A program made the translations under genes and the position numbers. This document shows positions 1 through 13,100 of a stretch of DNA of 64,000 nt, piece by piece (the stretch's first letter is position 1; every line of letters begins with the position of its first letter). Below the pieces are notes generated by a model that saw nothing but the letters and a program-made list of their open reading frames with translations, did not search any database and was not told where the DNA came from. Origin of the DNA: Centropus unirufus (taxonomy: Eukaryota; Chordata; Aves; Cuculiformes; Centropidae); the NCBI GenBank assembly GCA_013397695.1, contig VYZI01000075.1, positions 600,055 to 664,054 on the forward strand, read 5' to 3'.

Positions 1-3000
1 CAGTTCGTTACAACACATTCGCAAGCTCCTAGTAAATTCAGTGGAAAAGTACTGTATCAACGAAGCCTAATGAAACTGAAGTAATTTTCATAAATTTATG
101 TCAGATGCAACAACAACAAAAAGGTGTTCAAGGGGTGTAAAAGATGCTTCTCTGTTTAAAATCTACTAAATCTGCTAGGCGCAAGGTAAAACCAAAGATC
201 TTTTCTACTGAAGGGTTGTGCAAGGAAAAAGCTATTAGATCTAGTACCTTTACTCCAGATTACCTCACCAATCGTATAACTTCTGCCACTTAAAACCTGC
301 CACAATTTCTCCCGCTGCCATTTATTTCTCACTGGAGAGGGGCTCCACACCTGAACATCCTGTGAAACTGTAAGCTTAATTTTAATAACTGCAATGAGGT
401 TATCTTCTTATATGCACTAGAACCAAATTCCTCCCTCTGACACCTGCAATGAACTTCAAACATTACTTGCACATACATGTGTGAGGGTAAAATGTGTTTT
501 GGGACATTTGCTATTACACCAGACAGCTGGGACTGCTCTAGGTCCAAATTTAATGTCTAATACGTGAATACCTCTAAGACTAAGTAATTGGTGGTTGATC
601 ATATTTCATTTATCTCTTAAAAAACAAACAAACAAAAAACAGTCATCACCCTTGTTTTATAGGGAATACTGTTAAAAATGGCCATAACCTGGGCCTCAGT
701 TAAAAAAAACAATTACCAAGTCCATGGGCCATAAGGTAGTAATTCAAGCATAGAGTCTACACTTCCTGGGCACTTAACTGCAGAATTCTGCAAGTGAATA
801 CAGCCAATGCAGGTGCAGAACACGCACGTGAAAAGTGCTGCTAATATTTTGCATGTAGAAGGCACTGAGATACGAAAGATAAGGGCTTTACCAACTCTCT
901 CTCTCGCACAATCCTGTTTCTGTTCAATGGAATATTTTTGTACTTGCAAAATTCAGGTGCCTATCAAAAACAAGCTTTGAGAGTTGCTCACAATCATTAC
1001 ACAAAAACATGTTAAATTGCTAATCTTAAGATTTGAAACACTGAATGTGAAAAATTCTAAAAAACCAGCACGAATGTATGTTTAGCATTGATAATAAATA
1101 AAAGTAGCAGTGGAAAATTAACTATAGCAACAGGAAATGGCTCATAAGAGACAAAAACACTTCAGGGCAATGGATGCCTTACAGGTGCAGACAATTTATA
1201 GAGGACATTACATAAAAGACAAAGCACAGGAAACAATTATTCACAAAGCAGTAGAAGGGTACAATATGGTCAACCATAATTTTGATCAGTTGCAGGAATC
1301 CATTCGTGTGAAATAGGGCCAGTTTTGCTGGGGAGCAAGAACTATGACTAAAAAATTCTTGTAGCTTGGCACACGCCATACAAACAGTTTCTTCACTTGC
1401 ACTATCATAATCACAGTAATTTACTGAATCAACTAAAGATTCCCAAAAACAGACTCCAAAGTACTTATGTAAAATCTCTGCAACAAGTAGTCTGATTATC
1501 CATTAAGTGGGGTGATACCAGCCAAAAGCAAGAGAAAACAAAATTAAACATCTATCAGAATGTGCAATTCATCCAGATTTTATCCACAGGCACCCATAAA
1601 TATATGAGTCATTATAATAATGTACAAGGTAATTATATTTCATCGCTCATTACTTTGACCCAAGGAGCACTTCTCATCTTCAGATGGAAGATGCAATCCA
1701 GAATTTTTTATGACTAAGGAACCTTGGGAGAAGCACAGCTTACATAAAGCAGCACCCTTAGACCAACAGCTATGTAGACAGGGAAAAAACTCAATATTGT
1801 AAGTCTATTGTAAACGTTGCCTTTTACCTGCCAGTGGGTAGCACCACCACCAATAAGCAGCCTACCACTTAGACTAGAACCCTCAAGCTCCGTCTAGAGG
1901 ACCACACCTCACTCTTCACTCCCACCACACTTTTCACACTCAAACCCAGAACAAGCAGACGGAATTCAAATATAACACTTGAGGAAGGATGCAGTTAGGA
2001 CAGTTGTTAGTGACAGATCTACCATAACTCACAGACACATGGAAAATGCACGTATTTAGAGGTGTGTAGCTTCTTTGTTGCTACCTATTGACAAACCTCA
2101 ATAACAAAATGAAGAGGTTATTTTGCTGCCTTGTTATTTGTTAAAGAGATAATAGAATCACCCTCAAGGCAGCCCCAGGGCAAAGAGATGGGCAAAGCAG
2201 AGATCCTTTTGACATTTTTTTCCGTAGGATTAAATTTTACATCTCATTCAATTTTAGCTTACTGACCACAAGACTAAACCTAGACCTTAGAAGGTCACTT
2301 CTCTAACCTCACATCTACACAATTCAAGTAATGAACACATACCGGAGCCTGGGAGTTTAGAAAGAGCAAATTACTTACTACACCACATCAGCCCACTCCA
2401 GTCAGAGGTGCTTCTCAGGCACCTAATAAAAACCCTCACTAGACAACTACAGAATAACCTATAAAATCTATTTTTAGGGTCCATAAGAGTTTATATCCTT
2501 CCAAGAGCCTATAGAGATATCTTTTTGCTTTCTCTATGTGAACTAGGAAATTCTCAATATTAGCATCCCAACATCCATTCAACCCTGCTATGATGCAATT
2601 CCTTCCCAAAAGCATTTGTTATTGTTGGTTTTGTTTTAAGCAAAGAAAAGCTCTCTAGGAATCCCAGCCTCTAATCTGAATCGTTACTGCTTGAACATCT
2701 GTTAAAAAAATTCTGACTGTTTACAGCAAGTAGAAGAGATCCTGGTTTACATAGGAAAGTACATACTCCGAGATACCTGGCAAATCAAGAAAGCACTTTA
2801 GGGAATATAATCTAAGATGCAATCATTAAACTGCTTTTTAGACACAGAGAATGGAGTCAGAGAAGAGAAAAACCACGAAAAGAAACATTGGTTTCAATAG
2901 TTGCTTCCAACATTACTGCATTTAGTAGGTTGATTTGCAAATCCACACATACCCCTGGGAGTGGGATCTCAGATCATTTAGCATGATGGCAGATTTCCAG

Positions 3001-6000
3001 TTCTTGGCAGGAGGGTTGTTTTTCTCCATGAATCAGCAAGTGTCCATCACACTACAGTCTGTGAAGTGAAAAACCCACCTCATCAGCATGAACTATATGT
3101 ATATGATGTGTGTATACATCTCAGAGGACTTTCTGGGCTCTATATATAGCCCTCATGTGAGGATTGCCATTTGCACAAACAAGAACATAGACACTTCTTA
3201 CAGCCAACCACACAAAATAACCTCCCTCACCTTCTGCAGTCATAGAATCTTTTATAGCGTAGCACCTTATTTGCATTGTAAGACTGTAAATGTTACAGTA
3301 AAGAAGAAAGACATCAACCCATGCTATTTACTGCTTTCTCCTCACCAATGGGCAACTTGGGTACAGACCCCAATGCAGACCAACTGACTGCCTGCTGCTG
3401 AAAACCCAGCTACATTTGCATTTTTTGGATAATACTTACCAGCAAATGCATTCTAAACACCCATCAGCAGGGAAAACAAGAAGGAAGTCAGTTACATTGG
3501 AAACATCTTCCTGAAATGTGCTACAGAATTTTAACAGCTCTCTGTAATACAGATAATGCTTCTGAACATGATAGCAAATGAGATGAATGCTGCCCTAGTA
3601 AAACGAACTTACTCTCAGAAATACTCTGACAAGCAAATCAAGCACTTTGGAAACACATTACAGAAAGCACAGACTAGTAATTCTTCATTTTATTCTAGCT
3701 GTGTTTGTCTCCCTGATACACAAGAGATTGCAGTATTCTTATTGTACAGCATCACAGTGCTAATATTAAATAACAACAGATTTTCTGGCTCAAAAATGCC
3801 ATTTTTTTAAAGACAGAGGAGCAACTACTAGGATCAGAAATTCACTGCTAAAATTCACCGATCAGCCTTTTTTTTTTCCCAATTATCCACAACATAAACT
3901 GCTAGCAAAATTATTACCTGATCCACTGGATGAGGTACTTCAGCAGAATGCCTGGATCTTTATTGTCTCCTCTGTTTGAATTCACTGTCTGGGGCATTGC
4001 AAAATTTACCAAAACCATATCTCTTTTCCGGAACCTAATCATAAAACGTGCACCTCATGGATATAGATTCATGACTTGATGGCGTACATAAACTCTCCCA
4101 GTAAACTGCTTTTGTTTCTTGCAGCATTAATCTGCACATGAATTGAAGATCATTGAAAACAGAACAGTCAAGTTATCAAACTGCAGCAATGCTGTTGAAA
4201 GGGAAGCATCGTTTTTAAATGCAAAACGTATTTTTTTATTATTATTATTAGTTGCATAAGGGTGATCTATGTTTACACAGCTCAGAGCTGGATTTAAACC
4301 CAATTTTAATGGCCAACTGTTTCCACTTGCATGTAAACAAACACACTGCATTTCTTCATTAGTTGGAATTTGCTGCAGTCTGTCAGCCATCTGTACTGTC
4401 TTGCATTCTGTTCTTTATTCAGAGCACCACTATCAAATGTTGGTGATATAGTATTGCTCTCTTTGGAGACATCATGACTACACTATAAATAGTTTAGAGA
4501 CATAAAACACTATTGCTAACAGTTGTCTTAATATCTGCTTTCTCAGAATGCATTAGGTTGTCCTGTTTCTCATCCAATTTCAGTCCTCCATAGTTTTTTG
4601 TGGATACGAGATTTTATTTTGGCGCTCTCAGAGGTGCAGAGCAAAAACTGCAGCCCAAGCACAACTTTATTCAACTTCTGCACCCTCCAAATCCTGGATG
4701 CGGTGGCCAAAACCCAGAGCATAACCCTGCAAATATCTGCACTGCAGTCACAGGGGTGACTGCATAGTGCAGAACAGCCAGGCTGCTGTTAAACCAACGC
4801 ATTTCAGTGCAGGGAGCAGGCCTCCACAGAGAGGTGCAGACTGATCCACGCCTCCCTGCCTACACATTGAGGTCCCACCCCAGTCAAAGCCAGCCTCCAA
4901 ACTTGTGCTGCCTTAGTTCAGCTCTATAGTGGAGCTCAGGAATCCTTGGAGCTTGCAGAGTCCTGCCTCGCCACCAGCTAGCTCAAATATCAGCACATTC
5001 CTTGCTCTGGTAGTATGGACCTCAGCACAAAATCATTTATGCTGCTTCTCCCCATCCTTTTCCTAGGATTACAGTGCATGTAGACATGCCCCAGCCTTAC
5101 ACTCCCCTGAGCTTCGCATGTCAGAGGCCTTCCTGATGGCTGCATCCACCTCTGTTCTCAGGTGCCCACCAGAAGCCAGTGCTTGCACTACATGGGTCCC
5201 TCCAGCCTGCAGTCAGACCTAGGGCTTTTGAGCTATATCAAACTACTCCAGCTCTCTTAAAAAATTCAAAAGGGATAGCAGCACAGCTGAGGATGTCACC
5301 CAGACAGCTTAACTACTGATTTGAGCAGTTTGCACTAGTTTCAAACTTCAGAGGACAGGTGATACTAGCTTTAGAAGAACACAGCTCAAAAATCCAAGTC
5401 CCTAATAAGGGCTTTTGTAGCTTGCTGAATCTTCACCTCTTTCAGGAAGTAAGGAGAACTGGAAGTGAGACAGGAAAGCTCACACACACCTTAAACTCCC
5501 CTTTTTTTTTTTTCTTATAGGCACAGCAGAGATGAGCATGTTACTTGTATAACCAATCCCACTTGACAAGTGATGCTACACAAACCACAAACTGTTACTC
5601 AGTACCCCTTGGTTTTCCAAACCAAAAGCTGCCTATTCAAATGTGCCTTTTTAGTTCACCCAGTAGATGACATTTTAATTTTTCAGGAAGGACTTAATGC
5701 TGTGCTTCACGCCGACATCCAAATTTACATCATACTTCTGATTTCAGAACTGCAGTGCTATAAAGCCGTCTTCCTCTAACCAAACAAATTTGCTGCCCTC
5801 CAGGAGCAGACTCATAGCATATTTGTGGGACACAACAGAGCAAAACTGCTCATTCACGCTGAGCAGGGGTATCAGAATTCGAACACTCATCTGAAAATCA
5901 CTTACTTAGAAGCAAAGGTGCCATATTCTCAGAGCTCCACTTCTGTTTCCTTTCTCAGTTTCTGGTTGAAGACAGTGTGGCAAAATACCATTTAATTTAC

Positions 6001-9000
6001 CCTGCCAGCCATATACAAAGATGAGCCCAACTCAATTACAACCCGACCCCAAGAGTGAAAGTTCGCCATCCAGTATTCCCTGATAAAATACAGATACCTA
6101 GCATGCAACTCAGCAGAAAAGTTCTGCAGGTTTCTAAAGACATCCCTCTGGAGAAATTTGGGGTACTTTTTATAGGCATGGCATCTAATAAAGCTGTCAC
6201 TGGAAAATTTTCTTCTTTTCCCCCACTTGCTGCTCCTTTTCTGGAACAGCAGCAACAAAAATGCCTACACCCTTGAGCCCAGGGCAGAATTTTGTGTGCA
6301 TTAAGCAAGTCAAGCTGCAGGCCTGAAACAGTTTCTACTGTTAGAACAGGAGGAAAATCAACTCAGACGTGCAAGCATTTAGGGGTACAGGATGAAAACT
6401 GCTGTTTCAACGAGGTTTTTTTTCCCATTCTATATCTACACTTATCAGGCAGCAGGTTCCAAGAGGGATGGGGGGAGGTAGGAGGCGGGATAAAAGAATA
6501 TGGGTCTGTTCAGTTCAGTGACTGAAAAAATGCAATTCCATTGTCAAAATTTTCCAACTCCACTTCGTCACATCATGTCGCAAAACCAGCCTGATCTAAA
6601 AATTTCAGGCATGTTTAACTCAAGAGCCCTTGACAACATCTAATGCACAGGCAATTTACCATAAATTGAGGTGCTTATTTTTGGACTTCACCTTGGCACA
6701 GGAAGGGAAGTCTGTTTTGTCCGCACAGAAAAGTTTGTCTTCTGCCAAACATATCAATACTGTGTATTTCAAAGGTACCTTACATATACCTCAGAGATAT
6801 CCACAACACTCTGCACATTTCATTCAGCATTACAGAGATGTGCACACTTTGAACTCAATGTGAAATCAGGTCGTGTCGGCAACCACCAAGAATTCCCATG
6901 TCTACATGAACAATTATTAAGTTTAAAGCTTGAAAAAAAGTAGTGTGATTTCTAATGTATTTTTTACATGTTAAAAATATACTTTTTTTTTAAATGTCTC
7001 TTCTTTGACCATCCCACAGTTCTTGCACACAGCACTGATACTACTAACTGCATTAATCCACTGGAGCTCCAACAGCTAGAGAGAATTTTTGAAAGTCTGC
7101 AACCCTGCAAGAGACATTGTTTGTAGTGCTAGATGTTATTTATGAAAAGACAGCAGTTCTGCAATTTCTCACTTGCCCCAAACTTGTGTGTCACTGTAAT
7201 ACAGAAATTCAAATTAACAGCTATCAGGAAGAATTATAAGTCCAACAGCAAGCTCCACTCATAATAAGTCCTTTTATACTGTCTTGCCTTTTAACCAACT
7301 CAAACTTTTTTAAACACTTCCACTGTGGTACCCTTTCACTGCCTTCAACTAACCTGATCTGGCACCTTTTCAGCTACAGGCACAGATGTGTCACTTCAGT
7401 GCTTACAACTTTTTAGATTCCTAGCTGGCCTTGTGGCACACAACACCAGCAGTCACCATCTGTGCTACCCGCACTGAAAGGATCAACAACCAGTACTGTC
7501 CACACCTGGAAGTAGTGCTGATCCTGCTATGTCACTCTCAAAGTCTTAAATGAAGCAGCCTCTTTAACCAAAACCACAGGATGGTAACTTCACCAGCACT
7601 GAATGACCCACCTCAATACTTTGCCACTTGCTCTACACACACAGTAGTTAGTCCCTTCTTCTACCCCCCCATGTTTCAACCAAAACAGTGACTTTTTTTT
7701 ATAGCCTTCTACATACACTTTAATATCAAAATCCTCCTCCTAAAGTTTTGCCACTGTTACAATACCTACAAAGAGGGGAAAAAATGGCAACAATGTATGC
7801 TCCATCTCAACTGCAAACCATGCTAAATGACAATGGTATTGTTTCCTTCCTGTGTCCTGCTTGCAATAATTTCTATATACTCAGCCTATAAAGAACCTAA
7901 GAAATAGTATTGTTGGTTGCACCCATGCACTACCATGCCTAAAATGATCCTACTTGTAGACCGCCTAAGCCACTGGGAGAACACAAATAAAAGACAACTT
8001 ATTTTGAACTGTTACACACTGAAAATGCCAGAAAATTAGATTCTTCTCTTCAACACCACTGATCTGTATTATTTATAAGACTTAGACTCCTTGGTCTTTA
8101 TTTTTTAACTGTCCACAACACTAGTCCTATTCCAGCCAGACTTTCACACCAGCATTTGCAGAAGGTACCCAAATGCTCCCACGGAAGTGCTTTCCCTGAC
8201 ATAAACACCTATCAAGTGCCCTTCCGTTCCTTATCCTCTTCTGCAGGTGGAAACTACAAGGGAAGTAAGCATCAGCTATACACTATGCATTAATCTTTGA
8301 AAAGCCAAGGCAGCTTGTAGCAAAAGGTTCGTTCTTTATATGATTTGCAAACGCACAAATCTTCAAAATCTTTTGCAATCTTCAAACCTCAGTGATTTCA
8401 CCAAGCCGAAACCAGACCCACTAATCAACACAGTTTAGAGCAGCACTGTTGCTGCTCTTACAAAGAATGGAAAAGGTCCCTTGTAGCTGTCTTGCAGATT
8501 TCAAAGAAAAGCAAAATCTTTGGCTGTATGCTGTTTCTCTGCAAAATTGACTGTAAGGCCTTTAATTCAAACCCAAAGTGGAAAGTCTGAGCATAAGTAG
8601 AAAAGAAAATAAAAAAAAAACAAAAGCTTTGCATTTAAAGGTTCACATATCCCACTCTGACAAAGAACGAAAAATAAAGGGAACTTCTTCAGACAAGCAA
8701 AGATCCTTAAAAACTACTGCATGCAGCATACATGATTCCAGATGACTAATACTGTAAACTCAGCAGTAACACTCAAAAATTATTTTCATAAATAAGGACA
8801 ATCTTTTTCAAGAACATTTTAATGATGACAAAGTCATATCCGTGTCACCTCTAAACCACTCTATCTCCTTTCACTTTTCTGTTTACCCTTGCAGAAGAAC
8901 ACAATGTTGCAGACATTGGGTATTTTAATTTTCTAAAGAGCAGAGGCTCTGTTTTTAGGGAGCTAATTTCAATAGCATATCTGTCACACAGACTGTGCAT

Positions 9001-9821
9001 CTATTGTTACTCAAAAGAACACAGAGGACAGTGAGAAGGGCATAGAATTAAAGTTATTATAAATTTAGAGCAAAACTGTCAGCTTAAACCAATATGACAA
9101 TTTTACATGGTCAACGAGCAATTTATGCTAGTAAATGGCACATAACTTGAGAAAGAGCAGGACAAATCCTGAAAATCAAATTATCATTTTAAGCATCCAG
9201 ATCGAGGACTCTGTTTTGAATGTATGGATAGATAAACTGCAGAGCAGCTTCCCAAAACATTTTCCACTTTGTGAACTTCAGAGCAGAAAGAAAACAAAAA
9301 GAATGAGGACAGGACAGCTAATTGTAGTGCTTTGGGGATAAAACAATATAACAAAGAAGCACTGAACCATGAAGCGGTTTTTTCCAAGTTGCTATTTCAG
9401 TTACAGCGTTCCTCTCCACAAGCCAATACTGGAAAGGAAATGCCAGTTTCTACCCTATCAGAGTAATACAAGCACCTTCTTTTATCCAGAGGGGCACACT
9501 GAGAGCTCTGAACTGTTACATAATGCTTTTATACATTTTGCTGCACCCAAAACGTATATTACCGCAGACAGGAATGAAACAGAATCATTTCTTTAATAAT
9601 CTTCTCTCTCATTGATTGCCTTCTGAGTAAGAAGCATCACTTCTGCTAACTGAACTTGATTTGAGCCTTGCCTCATGCATTTTCACAAGTAACCTGAAAA
9701 CTCATCCCTCTTACAGCTTGTTATATTACAGCATTGGACTGATGCTGCCTAATTCTGAATTTTGATCATGTGTGGAAACAGTTTTGACGACAGAAACAAG
9801 ACCTTAGGACTGCAGGATATT

Positions 9822-10176
9822 TCAGATTTGATAGGACCTCAGAAGGTTTCTAGTCAACCTCCTACTCACAGCCAAGTCAGCTACGAGATCTGACCACATT
9901 GTTTGGGCTTTATCCAGATGACGCTTTTCCATTCTGTAGTAATGGAAATTGTACAACCTGCCTGGGAAGCCCATTCCACTGCTTGATTGTCCTTGTGGTG
10001 AAAAAAGTTTCCCTTACACTAAGTCTGAATCTCACATTTTAATTTGCGTCCTCTGTTTCTCATCCTCCTGCCCAATTCCATCTTCTTGTATAATCTCTTT
10101 GCAGGTACTGTAGTTAGGAAAGCTACTACTATGTGCCCTTGACACCTTCTCTTCTCCATGCTGAATAAGCCTAGTG
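9822..10176 (-). mobile_element. Old CR1-family LINE fragment (3' part)
   Basis: Plus-strand text follows the reverse complement of the CR1 3' region block by block. A GACCTCAGAAGGTTTCTAGT block is followed by the CAACCTGCCTGGGAAGCCCA block, the CCACTGCTTGATTGTCCTTG block, GTGGTGAAAAAAGTTTCCC, TCTCATCCTCCTGCCC, and finally CCTTCTCTTCTCCATGCTGA. The LINE sense strand is therefore minus, as for the host gene. It is 5'-truncated and decayed with no open reverse-transcriptase frame. CR1 is the dominant retroposon of birds and supports the avian assignment. Confidence 0.88.
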
Positions 10177-13100
10177 AGATCTTAACTGCGATGTTTTCAT
10201 CTGCACATTTCAGTTAATGGTAAACATGGTAGAGACAGTTACCTCCTCAAAAAAAAACCTCAAAATTTTCAGGTCTTAAAACAAATCACCTTCAAAGAAA
10301 TAGTAATCATCTCAAATGAGTGAACTTCTGAACTCTGATTTTTGTAAAGTTTCCTTTTCAGCAAGTATTTACTCAGAATAACTCATCTTATGTTTCCAAC
10401 ATCATCAATAATAGTCAAGGGCAGAACAAGTCTCCTACAATTTAAGGACAAATAGGTTGGGTTTGGTCACTCTTTCAAAATGAAGTCCCTTCAGAAGCAA
10501 GAGTTTTGCTACTTCTGCGTGGCAAATTAATAAATTTGGGCAACCAAAAATAAAGCTGGAACAAAAATGCTATGTTGCCTTCATACACAGCAGCTATAGC
10601 AACATTAACACATATTAGGCTGGGTTCATAATATTGCTGTTAAAGTTCACTCTTCTCTAAGAAGCAATGAGCTATTTCTCTGCAAACCTCACAAGAATAA
10701 ATTACACTTTCAAAGCACTGAAGGCACATTAACATGACATAGGTCACGGGAAATTCAGACTTCAAAAACTTACTGAATCCAACCAATCAGAGACCAAACC
10801 AGTATTAGAATAAAGAGGGTAACATTAGCTAAAATAAAGCTCTCTGAAGCAACAAGTAATTTTTGATAACGCACACTCCAGTGGCTTAGATATCAGTGAA
10901 AGAGTCACTTAGACACAGTTTCACTTTTGGTCATTTACTGGAACATATAACCCTCTGGCCCATTTCCAGAAGATTTCTCAAATCCAATAAAAAAAAAAAA
11001 ATCAGCGTCAGCCTGAGTAGCTAACCCACACCACATGAACTGCAAGCTGCACCAAGACACACATAGCAATACAGCAACACATTTTAAAACTGTCTTCATT
11101 TTTTTTGTGCTCTTTGGTTACATAAAAATGACCTGACAAACGTTTACTTCTTACCATTTCATCAACCCCGTTATTAGCCAATTCATTCACTTGTCCCTCA
11201 GAGACAAAGCCAGTATGTTTATTCTTGCTCATAAGTAAATGTTTAATTCCTTAAAAACATTTGCATTGAGCTAAAATCTGTTATGCTTAATCACTTTCAG
11301 CTTTACCTTACTTCTCAAATCAATAGGCCTAATCAAGCATACTCTGCAGAACTGAATGTAAAACTAGATGCTTGACAAAGAGAATATTGTTATTAAAGAA
11401 CATTTTAGAAACTCGGTTAAAGCTACAACAGTAGCAAAGCTAGCTTCAAAATGAGATTTTTTTTGTAGTAGACTGCATAGGAGTGCAATCTTGCTATTTC
11501 ACTTCAGTAACAAAACCTGAGGTTTCAAGATTTTTAAAATCAAGATTTCAAGTTATATTTAAAACAAAATATTATCACAAGACCTTCAAGAAAACCTTGC
11601 CTTAACACATGTACTCAGCCTCTCATAGATGATCACTATCATCAGATATATATACCTGCTATATTATTGATGACACCCACCAGAAATGGAGCGCATATGG
11701 CTTTACAACCTAACTTCACTGGATACTGTGGAGTTACACTAAGACAAGTGCACCTCTCTACATCAGGGCTGGGCTTCACTGAGAAACTCCTGCTGCAATT
11801 TCAGGTCTTCAGTCAAGGCTGCTATAGACCTGCAAACAGATAGCAAAGGATGCTGTAGAGGAGATTTACTATAAAGAGTTACACTACACACAGGAATGTT
11901 TGCTGCTTTTTCCTTACCCCTTTTATTCTATTCTGTCCATCAGAAACCTAAAAGTTGCTACTTGCTTCTACTTAACCATTGTGTGTTTTACCCTTCTTTC
12001 TCTCATCAGTTTTTCTCTTAAGATATGCCTTGAATTATGCCACTGTTCCAAGAGAGCTCACCAGCAAAGATTGTTTGAAAACCCTGCCTACTGGGATGTG
12101 ACTCAGGGCAGAAAGCAGGTGCACAAATGCTTTCCAATTTTAATGTGACAATGAGACCAGAGCAGCAGTTAGAACAACAGATTCCTTGCAGTTTCTAAAA
12201 GGGAAGATATGGTTTGGCTTACAGCAGACTCAGCTAATAGAACAGTCTTGTCTAGTCTTCTAAACCCTCTGGTGCGTTCCTTCTGCTCTCCCAGAATCAT
12301 GCAGTTTTCCTTGCTAAGACTGGCAATGAGGTGCTCTTCAGTTCTTCACACATCTCCATCCAATAATGCCAGACTTGAAGTGCTTTACAAAGTCAGAGAG
12401 ACAGGAGAGAAACATTTGGATATTTTTCTACATGTAGCAGAGCTTATGCTTTGAGAAAGAAGTGCAGAATTCAACTCTTGACCACTGAGTCTTTTATTCA
12501 TTCTGGCAACTCTGGTAGCAGAATGTGCCGGGGGCGAGCAGTGGGGGAATGTGTTGCTACTTTGCCAGAGGAAGGAGAAGATCATTCAAAGATCAGGCAG
12601 GCCATCTCTAAAACTCAGCTGAAAAGTTTGACACTGATCCAGGGAAATAAAGCGCTACTGTATCTCACCTTGAGGTATTGCCCTTAACTGAGAAAAGTAT
12701 GAATAAGAAGCCATGCCATAAAGTTTCTGCAGTAGAGAAGTTTCTTCTCTCCAAAAGTTCAGGGATGTATGGTACATAGAAAAAAAAACTGTCCAGGCCT
12801 GAACACTGTCCCCCAAAAGTTCCAAACAGAATGTAGACCTTAAAGAGTTTTCAGACACCAAGGACACCTGTTTACCATCACTTGAACACTCCTCTTCCCC
12901 AAAAGTTTGAAGAAAGTCTTTTTCCAAAAAAATAATGCACTGAAGTATCTAAAAGTTTATGACCAAACAGACTTTTTTTTTTTTAAACAAGGTAACAAAG
13001 CTGTCTCTGCAGACCATCTCTCACAGGTGCAGTGTGACAGGTTTGTTTAGGTGTGCAGTGCTGGCTTCCCAGCAGCTGCGCCAGATGGCTCTCAGTAGGT

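Noticed and set aside
7590..7620. Minus-strand VGHSVLVKLP reading, compared with SERGEF GAGHSLALCQLP
   Set aside because: Weak resemblance only; the upstream frame closes quickly and no adjacent blade sequence is present.
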